From Trichobilharzia regenti (lineage: Eukaryota; Platyhelminthes; Trematoda; Strigeidida; Schistosomatidae): a DNA stretch of 64,000 nucleotides. The position numbers were made by a program, and so were the translations under genes. How positions within the stretch are numbered: position 1 is the stretch's first letter; each line of letters starts with the position of its first letter. Of the stretch, positions 45,225 to 54,825 are shown piece after piece. A model generated the notes under the pieces. The model was not told the DNA's origin, did not search any database, and saw nothing but the letters and a program-made list of their open reading frames with translations. The stretch covers positions 1,223,517 to 1,287,516 of the forward strand of contig OX235263.1 of NCBI GenBank assembly GCA_944472135.2, given 5' to 3'.

Positions 45225-46050
45225 CGTTTGTAAAAAATTATATTTGTAAAGTCTCAGCGATATTGAAATGAGTAATTCCAACGTTTCGTTCGGCAATCTG
45301 ATCCGAACTTCTTCAGGGAAATTAATCGAAATTAACATAACAGGTTTATATATAAAAGGAACATCTTTTATCTTTAAAAACTTTGTCCAATCATGATTCA
45401 TAAAACAAATATTAACAAGTATAATAAACAGTAGGTCGAATAAAGCAGCTCAATTTTCACAAAGAAGACAAAGTAATAAGTTTGACGGGGTTGTTCAACT
45501 AAACTCTAATCCTAAACACCATAATTTTGAAAATACGTCTAATCATAAAATTCTAGATACTAACAGTTTGAGCAGACATGAAGGTGTGATGTTAGATGAC
45601 GCATAGGAAATCCTGATTAATAAATAAGAATGGATATGTATCACTAACTAATAATACTTGATCAAAGTTTCCCGACTGTCTATATCTACTTATGGAGACG
45701 TTAAGACATCGTTTTACAACTGCTTATCCGCGCACACACACACACACACATATACACACTGTGTTTAAAGTGTTTAACAAAGGTAGATCAATCAATATTT
45801 GTAAGTCTGAGGTCAAATTTTGATCACAACTCGTACAATTGTGTTTATTATACTTGTTAATATTTGTTTTATGACTCATGATTGGACAAAGTTTTTAAAA
45901 ACAAAAGATGTTCCTTTTATGTATAAACCTCTGTTATTTTAATTTCGATTAATTTCCCTGAAGAAGTTCGGATCAGATTGCCAAACGAAACCTTGGAATT
46001 ACTCATTTCAATATCGCTGAGACTTTACAAATATAATTTTTTACAAATCT
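45225..46050 (+). mobile_element. PLE-F mini-element with about 200-bp inverted termini
   Basis: 45225-45430 and 45845-46050 are inverted copies of the PLE-F terminus. Between them lies only an ORF tail ending near 45605 ('gcagacatgaaggtgtgatg') and 3' UTR with a (CA)n run at 45731-45749. RT and most of GIY-YIG are absent. The open frames within the arms (for example 45057-45401 minus) are terminal-repeat artefacts. Confidence 0.78.
45270..45325 (-). ncRNA. PLE-F hammerhead-like ribozyme
   Basis: Sense strand: UUCC (stem I), CUGAAGA (45316-45310), one extra A, GUUCGG...CCGAAC stem II (6 pairs), GAAA, ACGU stem III with U as the cleavage-site base, then GGAA closing stem I. All conserved core bases are present; the extra A before stem II and the two-pair stem III are unusual. 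The plus copy at 45955-46010 has one stem II mismatch. Confidence 0.55.
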
Positions 46051-46269
46051 CTCAATTTGTGCTTAGAATATTTTTGACTTTGTATCGTAAACGTGGACAA
46101 ATTCTTCCGGTTAATATTGTTTTAATTTTTAATTTTATTTATATTTTAAGTAAATCAGATGGAATATTGTGACAAATGCTGAGAATTCCTTTCTGTATTT
46201 TAAGTAGTGCTGTTTTTGTAATGAAGTAGATTATTATTAATGTCATAGGACTATGTATGTATAAAATTA

Positions 46270-47935
46270 ATAAAGATTTAAGAGGTGAGAAAATAGACTT
46301 AGGTCAATTTAAAAGGACATATTGAAGGTTAAAAAAAACAATGCTTGCTAACGACTTGCTATAGGATGGAGTTTCCTGGAGTTCTAGTGGGTTCAAACAC
46401 TATATGGGGTGGGTGCGTACTGCCGATGATTCCCAAACGAGGATAAAACAGCTGTCCAGTATTCCAGTGCTGGTTTTCAATGCTTCTCTAACTGATATCA
46501 ATCCGTGATCAACTCGATTATAGAAGAATACTAAACCAAATAACAGAGGTAATAATACATCTGCTATGGTATCAAAACAAAAGTTCACCAAGGAAGCTCT
46601 AGTGTGATGACGAATGCTTAAAAGTAGTTCAAACTGTCTAATTGCCAGCTAGGGCTTTCAAAAAATTTAGGATACTCACTATACACGTTCTATTTATATA
46701 GGTTTAAAAGATGTGTAAACATCAGCTGTATATCCTGTCTCTATAATAAGTTTCGTAAAAGAGGAGCAACCGATGAAAACAGTCATGGTTACCAGGATAG
46801 TGAGAGATTAGTCATGTTATATTCCTCTATACAGAGTCTGGGTAGAATTCTTTTGATAGAAATAGCCTCTGTGAAGTAAATTCTTTAGGGTTTCCTCTAG
46901 ATACTGATTATTTTGAAAGTCTGACGTATATCTGGCAATTGCATTCGAGAAAACCTTTGCTGCTTTTCATACAGCGCCATTTATAGATATGTCCAGGAGA
47001 TCTTGTGGATGCTGTCATCCCAGTTCTTCCAATCATACTTGCTGCCGCGATAGAATTTGTATATACAGCTGGATTTGACTTGAGAAGGATACTTTTCTTG
47101 ACGAGCATATCATGTTGTATAGTAGGATTCGTCTGGAAGCAAAAAATGTGCTCTTCAATGCGCTTTTAATTCTTTTCTCGGTCTTCTGGGATACGTTTTC
47201 CCCTTTGTACGCTTGGCAGGTAAAAAAAACTAGCTTTTTTACAATTATTTAGGGTTTCAGTGTAGGTATTTTCTATCCCTCCTATATTTTTATATGAACC
47301 TTTGAGGATGTGTACATTCTCCATAAGGTTCGTTTCAATAATCATAGTCCCATCTTCAATCTTATTTTCTGAACATAATGACCTAGCTCTGCTGAAGAGG
47401 GTTTTGACGAGGCTTCATTTGTAACTAATTAGGCCGTTTCAATATTTGAAACAATTAGCCCCTTTCTATAAATTTGGATAGCGTCATTAGAAGACGGAGA
47501 TTATCTGAAAAATAAGATAAGGTAGGTGAAGAGTAATAAAAAACTGTTTTTGAATAAACAGGGGGAGGGGCTTAAGCTTATGAGTAGCTATAACCTCAGC
47601 GTATTTCATTAAGCGCCCTACACCGATTTTATAGATGACCTTAAAGGCTGAGTTAACGTCAGTCTTGTAGTTCATTCCGATTAGGTGTTTACCGATAGAC
47701 CAAGTTGGTAGTCTGACATCTACATCTATTGGTTTCCCACAATCCGTTTGTTTTTTCTAACCATTTTGGGATATACTCTCCCCACCTCACGTGCAAAGCT
47801 AGATTACTCTTCCCTATGTATGTGTGTCGACATACACACGAAAATTGGTGAATAGTGTGGGATGTGACATAATCACTTGTGCACTTTTGAGGTTTACAGT
47901 GAAGCATATTTTTAGCTTCTTCGATAATTTCAAAC
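46270..47935 (-). mobile_element. PLE-H fragment split by Sm-alpha-B
   Basis: Minus strand: 'CTSDYVTSHTIHQFSCVCRH' followed by 'TYIGKSNLALHVRW' (GIY-YIG with YIG intact, about 47760-47880), 'KTDVNSAFKVIYKIGVGRL' (47600-47670) and terminal sequence to 46270, matching 21200-21740. 46340-46530 is an inserted Sm-alpha-B unit. 46680-47480 holds other decayed PLE or unknown sequence. Confidence 0.7.
46380..46530 (+). mobile_element. Sm-alpha-B insertion
   Basis: Hammerhead region CTGCCGATGATTCCCAAACG, AGGATAAAACAGCTGTCC, then 'tgcttctctaactgatatca'. Core strand 1 CUGAUGA has become CCGAUGA and GAAA is TAAAA, so it is inactive. Confidence 0.7.
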
Positions 47936-48024
47936 TGGTATAAAAATTAAAATTTGTGCACTGAGGTAGAGTATAATTCCATTATGGGTAAATTTTTGTT
48001 TTGAGAAAGTCTCACAGTGTTATA

Positions 48025-49560
48025 CAGTCTGTCTGTTTTCGACATAGAACTTTGCACAAATGTGCGGAAGTTCAAGTCGCCGCACTCCGTGTAGCATGCG
48101 AAGCAACAGAAGAAAGTACAAGAAAAGCATAATAGAAACAGTGAGCAGAGGTGTGAGACAAAGGAGTAATAAAGAAAAACAAAACAGTTTCATTGGAGAT
48201 CATAAGTCACAAGGAGTGGATGCATCTGCGTTGTCATTGAGAACGATTTTGAGCCATGTCACCAATTGTTTCCAACCATAGATTTTTACCGTCCCGAGGA
48301 CCCCAGCCTGGAAGTCTACACCTTTCTACGTGGCTTAGACCAACTGTTGTGGATTTCATTGACTGGTGAGGCCAAGTTTTTGTTTGACCGCCGCTAGCTT
48401 TTTTCCAGCCTGACCCTATGTCGTCGAGGGAGGCGATGGCTTGGCATACGTAACACATGTCCTAACCATCTCAGTCTTTGTAATTTCATGACTTCGTCGA
48501 TCGATTTCCCCTGTTTACCTAGAACTCGACGCCTAACCTCAATGTTGCTCACCTTATTATGCCACTTTACACGGGAAATAGAACGCAGGCACCTATGATC
48601 AAAGACAGCTAGTCTTTTCATGTCTTCCACTCTCAGTGGCCAGGTCTCACAACCATAAAGGAGGACGGAGCAGACTGATGAGCAGTACACCCGCCCTTTG
48701 GTCGATAGTCGAACATCTCGTCTACGCCAGAGTCGGCGTAAACTAACAAATGCGAAACGAGCCCCTTGTATTCGTGCTGAGATTTCGTCAGAGATGAGCC
48801 CGTTGGCACTGGCTGATGGTACTTCCCAAATAAGTGAAGCGGTCAACGTGCTCTACCACTTCACTTCCTATTTTTAAACTAGGCGTCGATGTAGTCCAGT
48901 CCTGTAACATCATCTTGCATTTGGCGGGAGCGAATCGCATGCCAAACATTCGTAGATTGCGGCTCAAGGTGTTTAGAAGACTCTGCATTTCGTCAGCGTC
49001 TTCGCCTAGAAGGACTATATCGTCTGCATATTCCAAGTCAACGAGATTATTCCCCGGTAGCAAGTCAATTCCTGAGTCACTGAAGTCACCTAGGGTTAAG
49101 TCCATTAACACATCTATGATGAAGTTGAATAGAAAAGGAGATAATGGGCATCCTTGACGGACACCACTGGTCGTCACCAGTTCAGATGACAGCTCACCGT
49201 AAGCCCTCACCTGGCTGTATGAGTGCGAATAGAGTGCCTTAATCAGTGCAATATATTTTCTTGGAATTCCCTTTACAGCCAAGCAGCGCCAGAGAACTTC
49301 CCGATCGACAGAGTCGAATGCTGCCTTTAGGTCAAGAAATATAATGACTGTTGGACGCCGGTAGGAATGCCTATGTTCTAGAATCTGTCGGAGGGTGAAG
49401 ATATGATCAATACACCCTCTTCCTGGTCTAAAGCCTGCCTGGCTCTCTCGTGTTTGTGCTTCCCGAGCACCACTCAGTCTACGCATGATTATTGAGCCTA
49501 AGACTTTAGATACTATATTAGTCAAGCTAATCCCTATGTGATTATCACAGGAAGACTTGT
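48025..49560 (-). pseudogene. NL2 (RTE/SR2-like) LINE, 5'-truncated RT
   Basis: The frame 49525-48788 has 'SQAGFRPGRGCIDHIFTLRQ', 'VIIFLDLKAAFDSVDREVLW' (motif A), 'SGVRQGCPLSPFLFNFIIDV' (motif B) and 'LVDLEYADDIVLLGEDADEM' (motif C, YADD), all intact. A single shift near 48820, just after 'DRFTYLGSTIS', moves into the frame 48846-48394, which ends 'LQRLRWLGHVLRMPSHRLPR'. The 3' UTR reaches 48025. The upstream endonuclease is absent by 5' truncation. Confidence 0.85.
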
Positions 49561-49980
49561 AATGTTTACTGATGACGTTCCGAGCACAATGTATTGCTCA
49601 TAATCATATCAAAGTATTCACACGACTTACTCACTTCATTTATATAGTTCCATTATTTTTCACTTGATGTTCACTTGATTTGATTGGCATTAGTATTTTC
49701 CATATTTCAGGTATGAGTGATGATTCATTCCTATTGCATGTGTTTGGTGTAGACTCGATGAACAAGGATTCACTAATCAACCTCTCTCTCCACCTATCTA
49801 GATTACTTTTTAGAACTCACACACCCTATTGTGTGGTTGTTTGTTAATGCGTGAAGTGCAATAGCTGAGCTTTTTTCTAAATTACTTATCTTTTCAGCGT
49901 CAATCATTCTTACCTTAGACACATTCTTATGTTCCGACAATCTGACTACCCCTGACCTACTAGTTTGACCTATGTAGTTA

Positions 49981-52900
49981 ACATAACATAAGCTTTATTC
50001 CAAATCAGTACTTGTGATACAGAATGGAATTCTCAGCATTTTACTACAATATTGCATCCAGTTTTTACATTAACAATAAATAAAGTTCTACATAGTTTAA
50101 AGTTATCTCAACAACATATTAGTATGTCGGTAGCAAAGCCAAAATTAAAGTGTTTGAAGGTGTTAGAAAAGTAGATACTACTAGCATATTTACTGGCGTA
50201 AGCGATAGCAAAATGGTCGAGATATACAGAGTGTGAAAGAACGAACAAGAATGTTTTAAGTAGAGTTTGCAAGGAAGAGAGAAACAAAACAGCACATAAC
50301 AAAAATAAATACAGAATGAAGAGCGAGAAAACGTTGTACCTATAAATGATGTGAGTTGGAAAGACGAGATCCATTGGTTCTACTGACTATTTAATAAGTT
50401 AAAGGTTTCATGCCTGATGCATTCTTTATCGCACAGAACACGGGCTAGGTAGGGTATGGATGAGTTTTTGTACTTACTAGTGCGGGCATATAGTTTCCTA
50501 TATAGGCTTCTTGTTTTCCCTGAAGAGATACATGGGGAGAGTTGTGAATGTAGAGGGTGTTGTGAGTCAGATAAAATGGATTTCGCCCATTTTTCACATG
50601 AGTCCATGTGCCTGTCCACCAGAATATTAACAAGCTGGCTAAGTGGCAAACTGCTTACCCTGCTGACAACCTTTAACATCCTACGTAATAAGGTATAGTC
50701 TTTCTTCAATAGCCCAGGAAAGACTAAGGGGGAGCAATAGAGAATAATAGGCAGAATACGGGAGTTAACAAATTGTAGGAGTAAGGGTTGGGTTACACCA
50801 GAATGTCTTAACTTCTTGATGTAGAAGGTAAGACGGTATATTTTCTTGGAAATCGTCAAGATATGAGACGACCAGGAAAGATCAGAAGATAGAGTGACGC
50901 CTAGGTATTTAATTTCCGACTTGGTTTCTATTTCACTGCCATCTATGTTGCACACCTCGTGAGTGCTAACCAGTTTGTTTAGGTCAGATTTATGCCTAAA
51001 GGTGAAATTAACTGTTTGGCATTTGGAGGGGTTTAAGGTTAGACCGTTTTCCTTGGACCATTGGCTAATTTCTGATAAGAAGCCATTTAGTTTAGAGCAG
51101 TCACTTTGACATTTGACAGGTAAAGATACAGTTAGGTCATCAGCATATTTGACAAAGTTAATGTCATTTGAAGACGGTAGGTCATGTAGGAAGAATGAAA
51201 AGAGAAGTGGGGAGAGTACAGCACCTTGGGGGACACCAGCTTCAGTGAGCACAGCAGAGGAGGATTGCCTTTGTATACGGTGTACTGCATTCTGTTTGAA
51301 AAGTAGGAATGCAACCAGTTAGTGACCCAGGACTCGGTTTGTGTCATGGAGAGCTTATTTAGCAAGAGACTTCTAGGTACAGAGTCGAAAGCAGAAGTAA
51401 AGTCAAGAAACGTGCAGCGGACATATTTGGCACCTTTGTCTAATGATGAGACAATACTGTTGTGTAAGACGGCTGCAGCGTCTAAAGTACTCCTACCCTG
51501 TCTGTAGGCAAATTGTTTGGGGTCTTCGAAGCTTTTAAGGGAGGGTTCGAGTTTAAGAAGTACTAGTTTTTCCATGAGCTTTAGAAACGGGGAAGTGATG
51601 GCGATGGGTCTGAACTTTACGTTCTTGCTATTTCCAGGTTTAGGGACAGGGACTATTTTAATGTCTTTCCATGGAACAGGTACAACGTTTTCGGAGAAAG
51701 AAGCATTTAGGATATTAGTTAGAGGAAAACATAAAGCATCTGCACATTGTTTTAGAACATATGCAGGTATGCCATCAGGGCCAAGACTATGTGAGGGCTT
51801 AAGAGTTTTAAGACATTTCAAAACATCGAGAGTATTGAAGTCCTGGAAGTTATCAGCTACAAGATTGGTAACGTTAGAAGTGGTTATAGTAGAAGGAGAG
51901 CGTATAAAAGACAGATTAAGAGCATTAACATCACAAGAGGGAAAAACATTACATCGCTTACTTTTGCCAGTAATTTCATTGAAAAGTTTCCACATGCTGT
52001 TTGGAGATTTGCATGATAAAAGTGTTTGGTTATAGATAGCATTAAGATTTTTGATTTCAGATTTGATTTGAGCATTAATCTTTTTAAGTCCTAACTTGTC
52101 TTTGCATTTATATAACATTTCTTTTTGCCTGCGAAGTTGTTTGAGATGGGGAGACGAGAAGCGGTCGAGGCGTTTGAACAGTGTTTGTTTGGGACAGCAT
52201 ATGTCGAGGCAGAACTTAAGATAATCCATTATATTGGTGATTGAGTCATCTAATGTACTTTCATAGAATAGATCCCAGTTGGTATCTTTTAACATGCATC
52301 TTAGATTGAGTAAGTTGTCAGATGTGTAGCTTCTTTGTTGTGCTTTCGTAGACAGGTGTGAGAAGATTTTAATATGTGTTTTGCTGTATATTTTTGGCAA
52401 AACGCGGACAATGCAGTGATCGGAGTTATGTATCGGTGAACGTCTACGTGTTTCATATACTCCTTCGTCATTAGTAAAAACGAAGTCGAGTGTTTTGTCA
52501 AGTCGAGTGGGAAATTTGACTATGTTTGTGTGACCAAGAGCTTCAAGAAAGGAGCAATCTGATGTGTTGAAGTCTCCAGTAATAACGGATAGAGAGTTGT
52601 CGAAGTTGGCAGCAGCAAACATGGTGAATTCATCAGCAAAATTAGATAGATCAGATGGAGAGCAACTAGGAGAAATGTACATGTTTGTAATATAGAATTG
52701 TTTATATTTGGGGAGATGTTTGGGGCGACATTTGACAGTAATACAGTCAATGAAGTCATTTGAGAAGGTGAAGCAGATGTTATTTGAGACAGACCATTTG
52801 GAGTGAATAAAAGTTGCAACGCCACCACCATTTTTCTTATTACAACATTGACGGTCTTGACGAAATAAAATAAAGTCCTTTAGTGAGATAAGGTTGTCAT

Positions 52901-53265
52901 CATACAGTTCATGCAACCACGTTTCTTGTAATGCGATTATGGCGGTGTTATGATACGTATCAGTTGACATCAGGGATTGTAGGTACATTATCTTATTTGG
53001 CAGAGAGCGACAGTTTGAGTTCATTATGACGGGGACCGTAGTTAAGTGTATTGGTGTACGTTTGAGAGCTCTCTGCCAACCACTACGATGTTTCCTTCTT
53101 GGTTTCTTTGGAATATGAAAGTCATTTGGTCGTAAATCATTAATAAAGTTACGAGAGTAAATGATTCTGTTAGAATTCATATTAAGTTGATAAATGTATG
53201 CTGGTAAACAGTAAACTGGATGCAAAATGTAGATATTTTGGTAGCAGGCCCAGATATTCGAACAG
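49981..53265 (-). mobile_element. NL3 (CR1/Jockey-like) LINE, nearly full length
   Basis: About 3.3 kb, one endonuclease-RT frame broken once, 3' UTR with AATAAAGC followed by two TTATG-type repeats (plus strand 49980-49990). Short tandem tails instead of poly(A) are typical of CR1-like elements. It sits inside PLE-D. The same 3' half recurs at 20578-21125, 29385-29660 and 15497-15590. No clear target duplication. Confidence 0.85.
50380..53180 (-). pseudogene. NL3 endonuclease-reverse transcriptase, one frameshift
   Basis: ATG at 53180 ('MNSNRIIYSRNFINDLRP'). APE-type endonuclease: 'MNSNCRSLPNKIMYLQSL', ALQETWL, GGGVATFIHS, 'VITGDFNTSDCSFLEALG' and IHNSDHCIVR keep the expected Asn, Glu, Asp and His positions. 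RT: 'SHSLGPDGIPAYVLKQCA', 'VPVPKPGNSKNVKFRPIAIT', 'CTFLDFTSAFDSVPRSLLLN' (motif A). Near 51255-51265 one base is missing, after YKGN, and the protein continues in the next frame with 'VPQGAVLSPLLFSFFLHDLP' (motif B) and 'FVKYADDLTVS' (motif C). It ends at 50380. Everything else is open, so this is a recently disabled copy or a sequencing error. Confidence 0.85.
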
Positions 53266-53430
53266 GCCGCAGTCATTGCATGGTATTTTGTAAATTATAT
53301 CATTTTGTTTAATTGGGTCCACCGGGTCTTTTAGCCTATAGAGCTTGTCTCTCAATGAGTTTGTAGGTTTAAATGTCACCCTAATTCCTATTTTATTCAG
53401 AATCCTACGTAGTGTCTCAGATGTCCCCTC

Positions 53431-53579
53431 TTTATATGGTATACCTGTAGATGACATATTCTCTCTTATTTATGTTATTATTAATAGTTTCACAATTATT
53501 TTTATTTTTTGGAATTGTGAAACTATTAATAATAACATAAATAAGAGAGAATATGTCATCTACAGGTATACCATATAAA
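53431..53579. repeat. Perfect 67-bp inverted repeat (foldback) at the PLE-D edge
   Basis: 53431-53497 is the exact reverse complement of 53513-53579, with a 15-base spacer. It turns the PLE-D sequence back on itself. Confidence 0.95.
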
Positions 53580-53624
53580 TGCAATTAAGACATTTTTGAT
53601 TCATGAAAAATACCCATTTATTCA

Positions 53625-54185
53625 TAAGTAAAAACGCAGATTTTATTATTTAGCGAAGAAATTTCTTTTCAACGGCTTCATTTTCAACCTGTACAGTCGC
53701 ATTTATATCACAGCCGAAGCTTTAGCTATACATGAACAGAAACCTAAATTATGTGTTCAAAAACGTTTTGTCAAACCCCCTTTCTTTACCTTGGTCATAG
53801 TAATGTTCTTTCTAGTTTTTTTTTATTTTATTTTGCCACTTGAATTCTTTCCACTCCACTTCACTTCACATCTTCATTCTTATCGTAATCGTACTCCTAA
53901 TTTTTTAACATTTTTAGACAACGCTTGACATTTTTAAAACATGTTGGATAACAATTCACTTATAAAACAATTTTTAATCATTTTGTAATTTATCCACTTC
54001 AGCTCTACCCCTTAGAACATTTTAATTATCGTTATTCTTTTCACTTATATATACGTATATTGACTGAGCAATTATTTAGTGCCACTTAATAACCACTTTT
54101 TCCTGTAATATAAATACGACTGTACAGTTGGCTTGAAAATGAAGTCGTTGAATGGAGAAATTTCTTCGCTGAACAAAAAAACTAT
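53625..54185 (+). mobile_element. PLE-C mini-element with inverted termini
   Basis: 53630-53705 is the PLE-C terminus in reverse. 53706-54180 is the forward 3' UTR and terminus, nearly identical to 12680-13140. Only the last codons of the ORF ('EALAIHEQKPKLCVQKRF') remain. Confidence 0.78.
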
Positions 54186-54317
54186 ATTTTTGATTATAGT
54201 CATAGTTAAATATCAAGTGGCAAAATAATTTATGTCATATATAGAATAATACGTAAGGTGTATATATTTTGGAAAGAGGTACATAATTATAAGATTACTG
54301 GACGAATATAAAGTGTT

Positions 54318-54417
54318 TTTGATGTGGTTTTGTTCTCTGAGCTGGATGGTTTATTTTTCGAAGCTTTCATCACCCTACTGCGTGACATCTTCACCGCATA
54401 CTTCAATTTGAAGTGTT
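54318..54417 (-). mobile_element. Solo PLE-G terminus with 14-bp target duplication
   Basis: A 100-bp insertion consisting only of the PLE-G hammerhead-like terminus, flanked by gaatataaagtgtt at 54304-54317 and 54418-54431. In sense: GCGGTGAAGATGTCACGCAG, GGGTGATGAAAGCTTCG, then 'ccatccagctcagagaacaa'. Core strand 1 reads GUGAAGA. Confidence 0.85.
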
Positions 54418-54444
54418 GAATATAAAGTGTTACATAACTCCATG

Positions 54445-54631
54445 TTACGTAACAATCTGGTCCGAACTTCTTCAGGTAAATTAATCGAAATTAACATGGC
54501 AGAGGTTTATATATATAAAAGGAACGTTGCTTGTTTTAAAAAATGTTGTCCAATAATGTGGGTCATGAAACAAATTTCAACAAGTATAGTTAACAAAATT
54601 GTATGAGCTGTGATCAAAACTTGACCTCAAA
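54445..54631 (-). mobile_element. PLE-F terminus interrupted by PLE-A
   Basis: Matches 45320-45430 and 45790-45960 ('aattaatcgaaattaacatg', 'gatcaaaacttgacctcaaa'). The sequence resumes right of PLE-A at 57670 ('cttacaaatattggtctact'), showing that PLE-A landed in this older terminus. Confidence 0.75.
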
Positions 54632-54642
54632 CTTACAAATAT

Positions 54643-54705
54643 TGAACGAAGAATATTCTTTTCAATAATTTCTCATCAGGTTCTTACAATTATAAAATAT
54701 AATAT
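54643..54705 (-). repeat. PLE-A left inverted terminal repeat (hammerhead in reverse)
   Basis: Reverse complement of 57561-57623 with one mismatch, which falls at the variable core position (CTGATGA here, CTGAAGA on the right). Both versions satisfy CUGANGA. Confidence 0.92.
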
Positions 54706-54716
54706 ATATGCACTTA

Positions 54717-54718
<2 letters not shown>

Positions 54719-54757
<39 letters not shown>

Positions 54758-54780
54758 TATATATATATAATATAATAATA
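54719..54780. repeat. (AT)n microsatellite inside PLE-A
   Basis: Bounded by two copies of 'atatgcacttaat' (about 54706-54718 and 54781-54792), so the AT tract probably expanded within a short duplication. It occupies the place where the N-terminus of the ORF should start. Confidence 0.9.
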
Positions 54781-54825
54781 TATGCACTTAATCAGCTCGA
54801 ATCAATACAGTATGACATTACACAA

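Larger units (their letters stand above)
47938..53580 (-). mobile_element. PLE-D copy split by NL2 and NL3 insertions
   Basis: Pieces 47938-48024, 49561-49980 and 53266-53580 join into one PLE-D 3' part: terminal 'cactgaggtagagtataatt'..., 'gacgttccgagcacaatgta'..., GIY-YIG 'YIGQTSRS' at 49980-49930, and the linker 'PYKEGTSETLRRILNK' with 'DKLYRLKDPVDPIKQNDIIY' at 53450-53280. NL2 interrupts the terminal region and NL3 the GIY-YIG domain between its C-x-x-C and YIG parts. Its 5' limit is the foldback at 53431-53579. Confidence 0.78.

Noticed and set aside
45057..45401. 114-codon minus frame
   Set aside because: Lies in the PLE-F inverted terminus; the same peptide reappears at 45978-46172 because the arm is repeated.
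51517..52035. 172-codon open frame on the plus strand
   Set aside because: Antisense to the NL3 endonuclease-RT frame, no family motif; a shadow of a real coding strand.
54719..54780. AT tract as a replication origin or cruciform element
   Set aside because: A plain dinucleotide expansion within a short duplicated segment of PLE-A; nothing supports a further role.
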